Positions 21,050 to 31,863 are shown, counted from the first letter of the stretch. The stretch is DNA of 64,000 bases from Nigrospora sphaerica (GCA_018287875.1 JAGVVL010000029.1:434001-498000); one strand, 5' to 3'. Notes: a model not told the origin generated them from the sequence alone. Program-made: numbers and translations.

Positions 21050-21265
21050 GCTTTCAGTTAACCAATGTATCAGAAGATGATGACTGCTCACAATAAATTA
21101 ACTGATTTGCTTATACATTGCTGTTTTATGACTCATAAGCGATGTAAGTTAGCATTAATTTTCCGTATCTTTTTTAAAGACAGCACCCCTTCTCTATAAC
21201 TATTTTCTTCGTGGCTAGCGACCGTATTGCAATAAATAACGCTAACCTTTTTTCATTATATTAAA

Positions 21266-21732
21266 TTATAAATAGATAGCTAATTCTTTAAGAACTTGTT
21301 GGTACATAGGTTTTTTAAAAACACACTATGCTCTAACGCATGCCAATAATCTATCCAACGCCATTCATCAAATTCGGCAGGTACTGTCTTGTTCAAGCAA
21401 ATCGCGGAATCTGCACTGATTAAGCGTAGTAAAAACCATTGTTGTTTTTGGCCTATACAATACGGATATTGGTATTCTATCCGTTTTGACATGGGCCATA
21501 TATAACGCAAACACTCTTTGGTACTACCCAGTAATTGAACGTCTTGTCGAGTTAATCCTACCTCTTCTTCTAATTCACGGTATACAGCGGTTTCTGGGGT
21601 TTCATTCTCTTGAATACCACCTTGGGGAAACTGCCATGTTTTACCTGTCGATCGTTTTGCCCACAAAACCTCATTCATTTGGTTGCAAACAATAATACCG
21701 ACTCCAAGCCTAAAACCATCTTTATCAATCAT
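21266..21732 (-). CDS. rppH: RNA pyrophosphohydrolase RppH, one frameshift near the end
   Basis: RppH removes pyrophosphate from mRNA 5' ends and so triggers RNase E decay. The Nudix box spans residues 38-60 with the catalytic 'RELEEEVG'. Also present are 'WQFPQGGI' and 'EFDEWRWIDYWHAL'. The visible frame stops at 21280 with an odd tail; one base added at the A5 run 21317-21321 gives 'VFFKKPMYQQVLKELAIYL' and a stop at 21266, which matches the family. Length is about 155 residues. Confidence 0.93.
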
Positions 21733-21829
21733 ACACCTACTTCACCGTTTATATTACTACCTTTTAATATATACCATGGTGGTGAGTTATTTTATGCTAT
21801 ATTGAAATCCAATATGCATCATCACCGGA

Positions 21830-21902
21830 TGCTGGCAGCAGGATTTGAACCCGCGACCTACTGATTACAAATCAGTTGCTCTACCAACTGAGCTATGCCA
21901 GC
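21830..21902 (-). tRNA. tRNA-Thr (anticodon UGU)
   Basis: Acceptor GCTGGCA pairs perfectly with TGCCAGC. Anticodon stem ACTGA/TCAGT with loop TTTGTAA gives anticodon TGT. D-arm GCTCAGTTGGTAGAGC and T-arm GGGTTCAAATCC are standard. Discriminator A; CCA is not encoded. Confidence 0.95.
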
Positions 21903-21963
21903 GAAATACTTAAACACTTAACCTAAATACAGGATTCCTTTTTTCAATAACGGATTAAGCAAC

Positions 21964-22952
21964 ATGACTCCATTTTACAAAATGCACGCTAATGGTAATG
22001 ATTTTGTTATTATTGATAATCGTAATGGTAACATAACTTTACCTCCTACTACTATACTGCATCAATGGGCTGATAGACAAATGGGAGTGGGCTTTGATCA
22101 ATTATTGTATGTAAGCAAGAGTAACAAAGAAACAACAGCAGCTGTACATTGTCGTATTTTTAATGCATCTGGAGAAGAAGCAGAGCAGTGTGGTCATGGA
22201 ATCGCGTGTCTTGCGAGCTGGTTATATAACCAAGGGGCTTGGTATCGAGTCAATATCGTATTTCAGTGCCAGCGGGTATCCACACCGTCTATTATACCAA
22301 TACAGAGAACGTCAGTGTGCATTTAAAGGGTGTCATGTTTGAGCCGTCTCATATCCCCTTTAATACTGATCGTTCCCAATTGTTGTATGCGTTGCCCTTA
22401 AAGAAAACAGAGTCTAAGACGATATCAATCGCTATTGATAATTTGATGTTGTCGCAGCAACCACTGTTAAAGTATCAGAAGGATTTTTCTTCAGATAGCG
22501 TATCCACTGTATCTAAGACCCCTGCTGTTTGGGTTAGTGCACTCTCGATTGGTAATCCTCATTGTGTTGTACCAGTGTCTGATCTAGAGATAGTATCGGT
22601 TGAAGTTGCCCAACAAATTAGTGAGCATGATTTATTTCCAAAAGGGGCTAATGTTGAGTTTATGCAAATCATAGCACCCGATTGGATTAAACTTAAGATT
22701 TATGAGCGTGGCGTGGGAATGAATCGAGCCTGTGGTTCAGGCGCATGTGCGGCTGTGATTGTAGGCCATCGATTAGGCTATTTAGTAGCTAGTGCACAGG
22801 TTCAGTTTTCAGGTAATAGTAAGGTAACGGTGCAATGGAATAAACATCAAAATGAGGTAGTGTTAACAACTAGCACTCATTTTGTGTTTCAAGGAAGTTA
22901 CCAGACTATAAGTAATCCCATGTGGTTCCCTCTAAGGTATCTTCTAGTTTAA
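21964..22952 (+). CDS. dapF: Diaminopimelate epimerase, one frameshift
   Basis: DapF converts LL- to meso-diaminopimelate for lysine and peptidoglycan. Motifs are 'MHANGNDFVIID', the first catalytic Cys in 'EEAEQCGHG' and the second in 'RACGSGACAA'. The family normally has CGNG; His replaces the Asn here. One base added to the G4 run 22234-22237 joins 21964..22326 with 22239..22952 as 'NQGGLVSSQYRISVPAGI'. The C-terminal 15 residues are read antisense to the cysS end, so the true dapF stop could be earlier if another base is missing. Meso-DAP synthesis implies a peptidoglycan wall. Confidence 0.9.
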
Positions 22953-24285
22953 TTCCTTTTTTAGCAGTGCGTCACGAATATCATCTGCTTTTTTCCATTG
23001 TTTTTCTTTTCGGGCGATTTGACGCTCCTCAATAGCATGAGTTATCCAGTTCGTATTGCTTTGCGCTTGGTGAGGTAATAGGGAAAATGATCGTGTTGTA
23101 ATAAACCCAAGTACCCTCCCAATTTTTTTAACAATTGAGCGAAGTGTACTCCCTCTTCCTTTGGAGAGGCTCGATTGGCTTCATGTGCTATTTCAAATAA
23201 TAAAGAAAGCGCTTCCGGTGTATTAAGATCATCTTGTAAGGCATGATGAAATTTCTCTTCATAGGCTACCATTGCCTTTGGAGCAGGGGTGTGGGTGGGA
23301 TGTATGGATAATTGAGCAGCTTTATACAAGCGTTTTAAAGCAGTGGATGCAGTTTTTAAATGTTCTGTTTGATACATTAGTGGGCTTCGATAGTGACTCG
23401 TTAATAAAAAATAACGAATTACTTCCCTGGATACTCCTGTAACAAAGCTTTGACGGTTAAAGCATTCCCCAACGATTTTGACATTTTTTCTTGGTTGATT
23501 TGAACAAAACCAACATGCATCCACAATTTAGCAAAGGGTTCTCCGGTACTAGCTTCAGATTGCGCCACTTCGTTCTGATGATGAGGAAACTGTAAATCTG
23601 CACCTCCTCCATGAATATCGAAAGAGGGACCTAAATGCTTAATTGCCATCGTAGAGCATTCAAGATGCCATCCAGGGCGGCCAAGACCCCAAGGAGAATC
23701 CCAAGCGAGAACCGAATTAGGTGGTGTGGTTTTCCATAATCCAAAGTCTAATGGGTGGTGTTTTTCAGGGTCGACTGCGACTCTAGCTCCCTGGAGAAGT
23801 GCATTTAAATCTTGTTGAGCCAGTTGACCATAGGACTGAAACTGATTGACTGAATAATATACATTACCTGACTCTGTCAAATAAGCGTACCCTTTATCTA
23901 ATAAGCTTTGAATTAACTCAATCATAGATAGGATGTGATCAGTGGCTTTGGGCTCATGTGTTGGAGGGAGTAGTTGCAAGGCCTGCATATCTGTATGCAT
24001 GGATTGAATCATGCGGGTCGTTAATGCGGTGGTGCTTTCCTGATTTTCAGAAGCGCGGCGAATGATTTTGTCATCTACGTCTGTGATATTGCGAACATAG
24101 TTCACTGAATAACCTAGCTGATTAAAGTAGCGTACGAGCAGGTCAAAAACGATCCATACTCTAGCATGTCCTAGGTGACAATGATCGTATACGGTCATAC
24201 CACAGACATATAATCCGATGGGTTTTGTTTTAGAAAAAGATAACCGTTCTTTTTGTTTTGATAAGGTATTATACAATTGTATCAT
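22906..24285 (-). CDS. cysS: Cysteinyl-tRNA synthetase, three frameshifts
   Basis: CysS charges tRNA-Cys. The N-terminal part has the HIGH box variant 'DHCHLGHARVW', the zinc-site Cys in 'YVCGMTVYD' and 'GWHLECSTMA', and the KMSKS loop 'EKMSKSLGN'. One base at C3 23425-23427 restores 'LLQEYPGEVIRYFLL', one at A4 23084-23087 restores 'HDHFSLLPHQAQSNTNW', and one at T6 22957-22962 restores the conserved end 'KKGIKLEDTLEGTTWDYL'. Total is about 460 residues, normal. It converges on dapF with a 47-bp overlap and diverges from sucC. Confidence 0.94.
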
Positions 24286-24390
24286 AAGGTAATGGCTGAC
24301 TGGTAAATAAATAGGTAGATTTTCATCCTAACTAAAACAGTGTATATTAAGTGCTTTTGAATCTAATTTAAGATTACAGATATAACAATC

Positions 24391-25569
24391 ATGAATCTAC
24401 ACGAATATCGAGCGAAGGAAATTTTAACAGAATTTGGAATTCATTGTCCGCAAGGCATTGTCATTAATGACGTTGAAGAAGCCTTAGCTGCAGCAAAACA
24501 GTTGGGTGGCCATGCGTGGATGGTTAAAGCTATGATATACGCAGGAGGGCGTGGAAAAGCAGGAGGCGTTCGTTATGTAAACAGTGAGGAACAGTTAGTT
24601 GAAGTGGTTTCTGGATTGTTAGGTAAACGCTTAGTCACTTATCAAACAGATGCTCATGGTCAGCTGGTCAATCAAATTCTAATTACGACCCCTTGCGATA
24701 TCGATCAAGAGCTATACCTGAGTATGTTGGTTGACCGCAAAACTCAACATTTAACCATCATTGCTTCTACAGAAGGTGGAGTGGATATTGAGCAGGTTTC
24801 TGCAAATACACCAGATAAAATATTTACTACTGCTATCGCACCCTTTACTCCACTCATTCCTCATAGTGACTTGACCGATTTAGCCTATGATATTGGAAAG
24901 CAGTTGGATTTACCTTTTGAAAAGATCCAAGCAGAGTTTATTACAATTATTCAAGGGTTGTATCAAGCCTTTACGCAGTACGATCTATCACTGATTGAAA
25001 TCAATCCGCTTATTATCGATAAAGCGGGTCATTTAGTCTGTTTAGATGCAAAAGTGACAGTAGATGATAATGCATTATATAGACAGCCAAAACTAATTGA
25101 ATGGCGTGATCCTAGCCAAGAAGACCCTCGTGAAACACGGGCACATGAATGGAACCTCAACTATATTCCTTTAGACGGTAATATCGGTTGTATGGTGAAT
25201 GGCGCAGGACTTGCGATGGGAACCATGGATTTAATTAAATCACATGGCGGAGATCCAGCTAATTTCTTGGATATCGGTGGTTCAGCGACTAAGGAACGTG
25301 TGGCTGAAGCATTTAAACTCATTTTATCTGATGAAAAGGTAAAAGGTGTTTTCGTTAATATTTTCGGGGGTATTGTTCGTTGTGATATGGTAGCCGAAGG
25401 AATTATTGGCGCTATCTCTGAGGTCGGTGTAAAAGTACCGGTTGTTGTACGCTTAGTTGGAAATCATGCAGATAAAGGTATTGAGTTGCTACGCAATAGC
25501 GGACTAAACCTCATGGCTTCTGAGGATTTAGCGACAGCGGCTAACCAAATTGTTGAAGCGATCTCTTAA
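24391..25569 (+). CDS. sucC: Succinyl-CoA synthetase beta subunit
   Basis: With SucD it makes ATP or GTP from succinyl-CoA in the TCA cycle. 'MNLHEYRAKEILTEFGI' opens the ATP-grasp domain; 'AGGRGKAGGV', 'LIEINPLI' and 'DGNIGCMVNGAGLAMGTMD' are family landmarks, and 'NIFGGIVRCDMVAEGI' closes it. Length is 392 residues, complete. First gene of a sucC-sucD-cysteine synthase operon with gaps of 24 and 27 bp. Confidence 0.97.
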   Translation: MNLHEYRAKEILTEFGIHCPQGIVINDVEEALAAAKQLGGHAWMVKAMIYAGGRGKAGGVRYVNSEEQLVEVVSGLLGKRLVTYQTDAHGQLVNQILITTPCDIDQELYLSMLVDRKTQHLTIIASTEGGVDIEQVSANTPDKIFTTAIAPFTPLIPHSDLTDLAYDIGKQLDLPFEKIQAEFITIIQGLYQAFTQYDLSLIEINPLIIDKAGHLVCLDAKVTVDDNALYRQPKLIEWRDPSQEDPRETRAHEWNLNYIPLDGNIGCMVNGAGLAMGTMDLIKSHGGDPANFLDIGGSATKERVAEAFKLILSDEKVKGVFVNIFGGIVRCDMVAEGIIGAISEVGVKVPVVVRLVGNHADKGIELLRNSGLNLMASEDLATAANQIVEAIS

Positions 25570-25593
25570 TTTATTTCAATTGTTAAAAGTATT

Positions 25594-26471
25594 ATGAGCG
25601 TATTAATTAATGAAAATACTCGGTTAATTTGCCAAGGATTTACTGGGAAACAAGGCACTTTTCATTCTGAGCAAGCGATTGAGTATGGCACGAATTTAGT
25701 GGGTGGTGTTCGCTTTGGAAAAGGTGGAACGACGCACTTAGGATTGCCAGTCTTTAACACTGTAAAAGAAGCAGTAAAAGAAACACAAGCGAATGCAACC
25801 ATGATGTTTGTTCCAGCGCCTGGGTGTCTTAACGCTATTATAGAAGCGGCCGATGCAGGCATTCAGTTAATCGTCTGTATTACAGAAGGAATACCGACAA
25901 TGGATATGGTGCATGGTCTTGAATATTTGCGCCGCTATTATCCAGAGGTTCGATTAATTGGGCCTAACTGCCCTGGCATTATTGCGCCTGGTGTGTGCAA
26001 GATCGGTATTATGCCTGGCTATATTCATCAAAAAGGTAAGGTGGGTATTGTTTCTCGTTCAGGCACGCTGACTTATGAAGCCGTTAAACAAACGACGGAT
26101 TTAGGTTTTGGTCAAAGTTTGTGTGTAGGTATTGGGGTGACCCAGTGCATGGTATGACCTTCTCAGAAGTACTTGCTGTATTTGAAGAAGATCCTCAAAC
26201 AGAAGCGATTGTGATGATCGGAGAAATCGGCGGTAACGAAGAAGAAGAAGCGGCAGCATTTATTGCAGAGAAAGTAACCAAACCGGTTGTGTCTTATATA
26301 GCAGGCGTGACAGCGCCAGCAGGTAAACGTATGGGACATGCTGGTGCTATTATTGCTGGCGGTAAAGGAACCGCTGCTGATAAAATGCAGGCCCTAGAAA
26401 AGGCTGGCGTACGCGTTGTTCGCGCAATGACAGAGATTGGATCAGCTTTATCAGAAATCACAGGGTGGTAA
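25594..26471 (+). CDS. sucD: Succinyl-CoA synthetase alpha subunit, one frameshift
   Basis: SucD carries the phosphohistidine; '[11 protein letters not shown]', '[11 protein letters not shown]' and '[14 protein letters not shown]' (active-site His) are present. The G4 run 26134-26137 has lost a base; adding it gives '[20 protein letters not shown]' and joins 25594..26157 to 26121..26471. Total is about 293 residues, normal. Confidence 0.96.
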
Positions 26472-26498
26472 TATACCACTCTGTCAATGGATTGACAG

Positions 26499-27524
26499 AT
26501 GGAACAAATCGGTTTAATTGGAAATACTAAGCTTATTGATTTAAGCCAGTGGTTACCGAGGGCCCTTTCAGAAGGCCTCGGGGGCCCTACTTCTTTGAGT
26601 GGTTCACACCTCAACCCAAAAACTGCACTTTTTGTAAAAGCTGAACATCTTAATCCAACCGGTAGTCTTAAAGATCGTATTGTTGACTATATCGTTAAAA
26701 AAGCAGAAAACAATGGTCATCTAAAAATAGGAGATTGGCTGATTGAGAGTACTTCAGGGAATACAGGTGCAGCCGTAGCCATGATGGCTGCACAGAGAGG
26801 CTACCGTGCGTTACTCGTTATTCCAGATCGCGTGAGTCAAGAAAAGCAAGATACATTAAAAGCATTAGGTGCGGTCGTAGAAGTGATGCCAAGCCATGCA
26901 AGTATTGACTCAGCGCTGCATTATACACGTAAGGCAAAAGAGTTATCTCAAACGATACCCAATGCTTTTTATATGAATCAGTATGACAGTGTCTATAATG
27001 CAGAGGCACATTATTATAGTACAGCCCCTGAAATTTGGTCTCAAACCAAAGGCAAGATAGATGTATTTGTCTCAGTAATGGGTAGTGGCGGTACTATTTC
27101 CGGTATTGGGCGATATTTAAAAAATCAAAATTCTAACATCAAAGTAGTGGCGGTTGATCCTGTAGGATCTGTGTATTTACCCCACTTTATGGGAAAAACA
27201 GATCCTGCGCTTAACAAGGTCACCGCTTCTTTAGTAGAAGGTGCGGGCTCAGATCATATCACTTCAGTGATGGATTTTTCAGTAGTGGATGAAGTGATAC
27301 CCTTTAAAGATGAAGATGCATTTCATGTAGCGCGTTATCTAGCCAAAACAGCAGGTATTGTAGCCGGTGGTTCAAGTGGTGCCAATCTATGGGGTGCAAT
27401 ACAAGTTGCTAAAAAAGCTACCCACCCGTTACGTATTGTGACGTTATTACCAGATAATGGTTTAAAATATTTAAGTAAATTTTATCATGATCCCTGGATG
27501 GAATCGCAGGGCTTTACTATATAA
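26499..27524 (+). CDS. PLP-dependent cysteine synthase / cystathionine beta-synthase family enzyme
   Basis: A fold-type II PLP enzyme of 341 residues. 'LNPTGSLKDRI' holds the PLP lysine, 'STSGNTGAAVAMMAA' the substrate-binding loop, and 'GSGGTISGIGRYL' the phosphate-binding loop; 'AGGSSGANLWGA' is near the C terminus. It resembles cysteine synthase and cystathionine beta-synthase catalytic cores; the exact substrate (O-acetylserine, homocysteine or other) cannot be read from sequence alone. It lies 27 bp after sucD, so co-transcription is likely. Confidence 0.8.
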   Translation: MEQIGLIGNTKLIDLSQWLPRALSEGLGGPTSLSGSHLNPKTALFVKAEHLNPTGSLKDRIVDYIVKKAENNGHLKIGDWLIESTSGNTGAAVAMMAAQRGYRALLVIPDRVSQEKQDTLKALGAVVEVMPSHASIDSALHYTRKAKELSQTIPNAFYMNQYDSVYNAEAHYYSTAPEIWSQTKGKIDVFVSVMGSGGTISGIGRYLKNQNSNIKVVAVDPVGSVYLPHFMGKTDPALNKVTASLVEGAGSDHITSVMDFSVVDEVIPFKDEDAFHVARYLAKTAGIVAGGSSGANLWGAIQVAKKATHPLRIVTLLPDNGLKYLSKFYHDPWMESQGFTI

Positions 27525-27610
27525 AAAGAGTATGACTTCAAATTGAGCGAAGGGTAAGACTATACATTGCCAAATGCCGCGCTCTAGTTTAAGCTTATGT
27601 TATATTTTTT

Positions 27611-27668
27611 GGAGAGGTGTCTGAGCGGCTTAAGGAGCGCGCCTGGAAAGTGCGTGTAGGCTACAACC

Positions 27669-27700
<32 letters not shown>
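27611..27700 (+). tRNA. tRNA-Ser (anticodon GGA)
   Basis: A class II tRNA of 90 nt. Acceptor GGAGAGG pairs with CCTCTCC. Anticodon loop CTGGAAA gives anticodon GGA. A long variable arm (TAGG..CCTA type) is present, as are T-arm GGGTTCGAATCCC and encoded GCCA. Confidence 0.96.
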
Positions 27701-28307
27701 TGTTGGATAGTAAGTTGTTTTAAACAATTTTTAGCATAGGCAGTAATATTTGCCTCTTGATAAGCCACTACAGTTTTTTGTAGTATCCTGCTTTCCTTTT
27801 CTTATAACCATAACCTCTTGTTTACGGTATAAAACCGGTTTACTAGGGTATAGCGCTTGGTATCACTAAATCGTCTACGCCGATATCTAGGCTGTATGCA
27901 TGCCTTCGAAGAATGACCTTTGATCCTTTTTTGATATTTGCTTAAGACAAGAAGCATAAAGCCCTATTGGATAAATAACGGCTTTACCCATGGCTTCTAA
28001 TTGATACGTATTTTTTGATTAAGCATGTAGGCTTCTGGAATATGTGGATATCGAAGTATAGCATTGAGTCCCTAATAGTCTCAAAAGTCTGCTATTTTGA
28101 TGCGGTATACGATGGTCTTCACTCACTCCATGGCTAGTCTTGTAAGATAGGTAGCCTCTTCAATCAGACTGCATGATTAAAAGATAAGTAATTAACTATT
28201 GATTACAAGCTGACTGCAGAAGATATAGTCTGAAAGGTTATGCCCTTACAACATCAGTGTTCCTTTTGCAGGATGTCACTGATGTTGCTCGGTTTTTGCT
28301 AAAAGAA
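27701..28307. other. Long intergenic region, possible decayed coding sequence
   Basis: About 600 bp without a convincing gene. On the minus strand, short open pieces in different frames (for example 'EAYMLNQKIRIN' and 'AMGKAVIYPIGLYASCLKQI') suggest an old, heavily decayed gene, but I recognise no family. Short hairpins occur at 27767-27784 (ACTACA/TGTAGT) and 28249-28287. Confidence 0.4.
28249..28287. terminator. Perfect 11-bp stem hairpin, candidate terminator
   Basis: CAACATCAGTG (28249-28259) and CACTGATGTTG (28277-28287) are exact inverted copies around a 17-nt loop. A T5 tract follows 5 nt later on the + strand. It lies 21 bp after the ahpD stop (minus strand), so it may act on either side. 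Confidence 0.5.
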
Positions 28308-28868
28308 CTAACTGACTGATGCAGAAGCGTCTTCGATGCAGATTACCTGATAAAGCCCTTGGATTACAGAAGCCAGACGTAGACTATAATGTATATGGGC
28401 AGGCTCAATTTTTTCCGAGTGGGACAAAGCCACCACATGAGCATTTAAACAATGTCCACAGCCATTTATTGCAGAAGCAACAACACAGTACAATTCAAAC
28501 TCATGCTGATCAATGCCATGATTTTTAAGTGCTTGCATGCGAAGCTGCGCAGGAAGCTTTTTATAGTGCTCAGTTTGAATCGAATCCACACTCCGGTAAT
28601 AAATATTATTCATTGCCATGATGGTAGCAGCCGATTTAACTGCACTTATTGCCGTTTCTGATAAACCTTGATCTCGGGCAAAAGCTTCAAACCATTGGAT
28701 AACTGTTTTTTCACGTGTCGCATAAGCAGCGACTAAAGCGAGCCCTGCTCTTTGCAAGTTATCTAATGGTACGTTTTCTACGCCTCCTAGCAAAGTGCTG
28801 AGGTTAAGTCGTATGTCTTTTGCATAATCAGGAATTTTTGATTTAAGGGTTTCAATATTCATGATCAT
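28308..28868 (-). CDS. ahpD: Alkyl hydroperoxide reductase AhpD-like carboxymuconolactone-decarboxylase protein
   Basis: AhpD recycles AhpC through a CxxC pair. The motif 'ELYCVVASAINGCGHCLNAH' shows the general-acid Glu, the CxxC (Cys-Gly-His-Cys) and the following His. Length is 186 residues, close to the mycobacterial-type AhpD. It lies 4 bp downstream of ahpC, so the two form an operon and a peroxide-reducing pair. Confidence 0.92.
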   Translation of the reverse strand: MIMNIETLKSKIPDYAKDIRLNLSTLLGGVENVPLDNLQRAGLALVAAYATREKTVIQWFEAFARDQGLSETAISAVKSAATIMAMNNIYYRSVDSIQTEHYKKLPAQLRMQALKNHGIDQHEFELYCVVASAINGCGHCLNAHVVALSHSEKIEPAHIHYSLRLASVIQGLYQVICIEDASASVS

Positions 28869-28872
28869 TCAC

Positions 28873-29469
28873 TTATAAATTTTCGTCGCCTGCTTCCCAA
28901 CCGCATGCGCAAAGCCCTTCGGTTTGTAAAGCATCTAATATACGTAAGACTTCTGTTGGGTTTCGACCTACCTTCATAGGAGTCATCATAGAAAACTGAA
29001 CGATTGAGTTTGGATCAACAATAAAGGTGGCGCGTTGTGCGACGCCAGTCTCAGGGTCTAGTATACCGCATTGCCAACTAAGTTCTCGTTTGATGTCAGA
29101 CAACATGGGAAATTGAATATTTTTTAAGTCTTCATGAGACTGACGCCATGCCAAATGCGCATATTCACTATCAATGCTTAATCCTAAAATTTGAGCATCA
29201 CGATCTTGATATTCGCTATATAAGCGATTAAATTCTGCTAACTCAGTAGGACAGACAAAGGTAAAGTCTTTAGGCCATGCAAACACGACTAACCACTTAC
29301 CTTTATAGTTTTCATTAGTGACCACGCTAAAAGCTTCTTTAGGATTGGTGCTAGTGACCGCAGTTAAAGAGAACTCGGGAAAATGATCGCCTACTCTTAA
29401 CATGCCTGGTGAGGAGATTAAGTCTTCTGACATCATTTCCTCTGGATGTATTAAATTATCATGAGACAT
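28873..29469 (-). CDS. ahpC: Peroxiredoxin AhpC
   Basis: AhpC reduces peroxides. The peroxidatic Cys is in 'DFTFVCPTELAEF', and a C-terminal 'CACGWEAG' supplies the resolving cysteines typical of the AhpD-linked type. The start at 29469 ('MSHDNL') is chosen over 29508 because GAGGA lies 6 nt upstream (29476-29480). Length is 198 residues, unbroken. Confidence 0.95.
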   Translation of the reverse strand: MSHDNLIHPEEMMSEDLISSPGMLRVGDHFPEFSLTAVTSTNPKEAFSVVTNENYKGKWLVVFAWPKDFTFVCPTELAEFNRLYSEYQDRDAQILGLSIDSEYAHLAWRQSHEDLKNIQFPMLSDIKRELSWQCGILDPETGVAQRATFIVDPNSIVQFSMMTPMKVGRNPTEVLRILDALQTEGLCACGWEAGDENL

Positions 29470-29536
29470 AGGATTTCCTCGTTTTTTATTATTAAAATTT
29501 AATTTCACTATAACACCATCTGCTACTAAGATAAAA

Positions 29537-31417
29537 TCAGTCGGTTGTAGTTTCAGTCTGGGTTTTTAAGTAAACCAGTAGGATAGAAATGGCCGCTGGT
29601 GTAATACCTGAAAGTCGGGAGGCTTGTCCAATGGTGAGCGGTTTGTGTTGATTGAGCTTTTCTTGTGCTTCCGTAGATAAGGCCCTTATTTTAGTGTAAT
29701 CCAGTGTTGGAGAAAGTGGGGTGGTTTCTTGCTTAAGACGCTTTTGAATATCTACTTCTTGTTGTTCGATATAGCCACTATATTTTATCTGTACTTCAAT
29801 ATCAGCTTGCATGGCTGCATCAGATAAACCTGGACCTAATTCTGGAATTTGCATTAATGAAGCATAGTGAACTTCAGGACGCCTTAATAATTGAGTCACT
29901 GTGACTGGTTTGGTAATCTGTTGTTGAACCGTATGCCATACTTTCTGGGCGATCGCTGTATCCGGTTGAATCCAATGATTTAATAACCGTTTACTTTCTT
30001 CATCGAGTGCTTTTTGCTTTTGTGCCACTTGTTGGTATTGTTCTAGATTGACTAAACCAAGTTCATACGCCTTTTCTGTTAAACGAAGATCAGCATTGTC
30101 TTCGCGTAAAATCAAGCGATACTCAGCACGACTGGTAAACATACGGTACGGCTCGATGGTTCCATTGGTCACTAAATCATCAATGAGGACACCGATATAG
30201 GCTTGATCTCTGCGCGGCCACCATGCCTCTCGTCCGGAAGCTTTTAAAGCAGCATTGAGCCCAGCGATGATGCCTTGAGCAGCGGCTTCTTCATAGCCTG
30301 TGGTTCCATTGATTTGTCCTGCGCAAAATAATCCAGTAATTAATTTAGATTCTAAAGAGGGCTGTAAATCGCGAGGATCAAAAAAGTCATACTCTATCGA
30401 GTAGCCAGGTCGCATCAAATGTACATTTTCCAATCCTTTAATACTTCTTAATAACTCTATTTGAATATGAAAGGGCAGGCTCGTCGATATACCATTGGGA
30501 TACACTTCTTGGGTATGTAAACCTTCAGGTTCTAAAAAGATTTGATGAGACGTTTTATGTGAAAAGCGTTGCACTTTGGTTTCTAACGAAGGACAATAGC
30601 GTGGTCCTAAGCTTTTTATGTGCTTGGTATAAATAGGGGATTGATCTACATTATTCAGAATAATTTGATGTGTTTTTTCATTGGTGTGAGTAATAAAACA
30701 ACTTAATTGAGGGGGTGTAGCTGAACGTTTCCTCTAGTAGAAAAAACAGGTAAAGGATTATTGCTCGCTTGTTCTTCTAGTTCACTATAGTCAATGGTTC
30801 GTCCATCCAAACGAGGGGAGTTCCTGTTCTTAGGCGTCCTATTCTTAGTGGAAGGGTTTGCAATCGTTCTGCTAATGAGATGGAAGCCGCATCACCTGCC
30901 CTTCCCCTTTAAAATTGGATAAACCCACATGTATCTTGCCATTTAAAAAGTTCCAGCGGTTAAAACGACGGCTTTAGCATAACAAGTAAAGTTGAGTTGT
31001 GTTTTAACACCGATGACTTGATCCTGAGATAATAAAAGATCTTCAACAGATTGCTGTAAAATAAAAAGATTTGGTTGATTATCCAAGGTTTCACGAATCG
31101 CTTGCTTGTAGAGTTGTCGATCTACTTGAGCGCGTGTTGCTCTTACTGCAGGTCCTTTGGTCGCATTCAAAATTCGCCACTGGATGCCTGAGCGATCGGC
31201 CGCTAACGCCATGATACCCCTAATGCATCTACTTCTCGAACTAATTGGCTTTTTCCGATCCCCCTATAGAAGGATTGCAAGATAGTTGTCCTAAAGTATC
31301 GAGATTTTGAGTTAATAGTAGGGTATGGGCACCCATTCTTGCAGAAGCTAAAGCCGCTTCTGTCCCTGCATGTCCCCCACCGACAATAATAACGTCAAAG
31401 TGATGTATATTGTGCAT
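29537..31417 (-). CDS. mnmG: tRNA uridine modification enzyme MnmG (GidA), six frameshifts
   Basis: MnmG with MnmE installs the cmnm5 group on wobble U34. FAD site '[16 protein letters not shown]', then 'LSCNPSIGG' and 'TGTPPRLDG', and a C-terminal '[18 protein letters not shown]' helical domain are all present. Single-base losses lie at C5 31260-31264, C4 31217-31220, A5 30945-30949, C4 30904-30907, G4 30815-30818 and G5 30711-30715; correcting them yields one frame of about 625 residues, the usual length. Start at 31417 ('[10 protein letters not shown]') fits the family. The usual partner rsmG is not next to it. Confidence 0.93.
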
Positions 31418-31863
31418 AGCTATTTTACCAAAGATATATTGTAGTATGAATGAAGCATTGATCGATGTCTGAAAGTAAATGGGCACACTTTTTAGGGTGT
31501 GAAGTGTTTTATGGCATTAAAAGGTATTAGCTTTGAATAGGCTACCCGTATGATGCTTAACTATATTATTTTTACACTTTAAACGCACCGCTAACCGGTT
31601 CTTTCTTTTTTGACCAGTGTATGGATCAAGCGAAGCATCGTCAATATATCGTTAGGTTTTAATGAATAGGTACAGTCATTTCATGAGTAATATACTTTCA
31701 TTTACTTATGCCGTATGGGTATTTAAAGATGCAATCGTCCTTAACTAATTATGTAATGGTAGCGGTTGCTGTATTTTTTATAAAAGACGTAGAAATCGCT
31801 ACAAAACCTTCAAAAAAAGTGATAACTTAAGAATTAACCTTATCATCGGAGAATGCAAACATT
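31418..31863. other. Intergenic region with one short ORF
   Basis: A 446-bp stretch between divergent mnmG and the SDR gene, so two promoters are expected. A 40-codon + strand ORF (31708..31830) has a short hydrophobic run ('YVMVAVAVFFI') but no good ribosome binding site; I would not annotate it as a gene without support. I see no RNA gene. Confidence 0.4.

Noticed and set aside
26560..26590. GGGCCC-rich inverted repeat
   Set aside because: It lies inside the coding region of the cysteine synthase-like gene and GGGCCC is itself palindromic; no structure beyond coding is needed.
27701..28307. tmRNA, RNase P RNA or other stable RNA gene
   Set aside because: None of the conserved ends or cores of these RNAs is visible in this or the other long gaps.
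31708..31830. Forty-codon ORF with a hydrophobic stretch
   Set aside because: No ribosome binding site, no conservation evidence, and such ORFs are expected by chance in AT-rich DNA.
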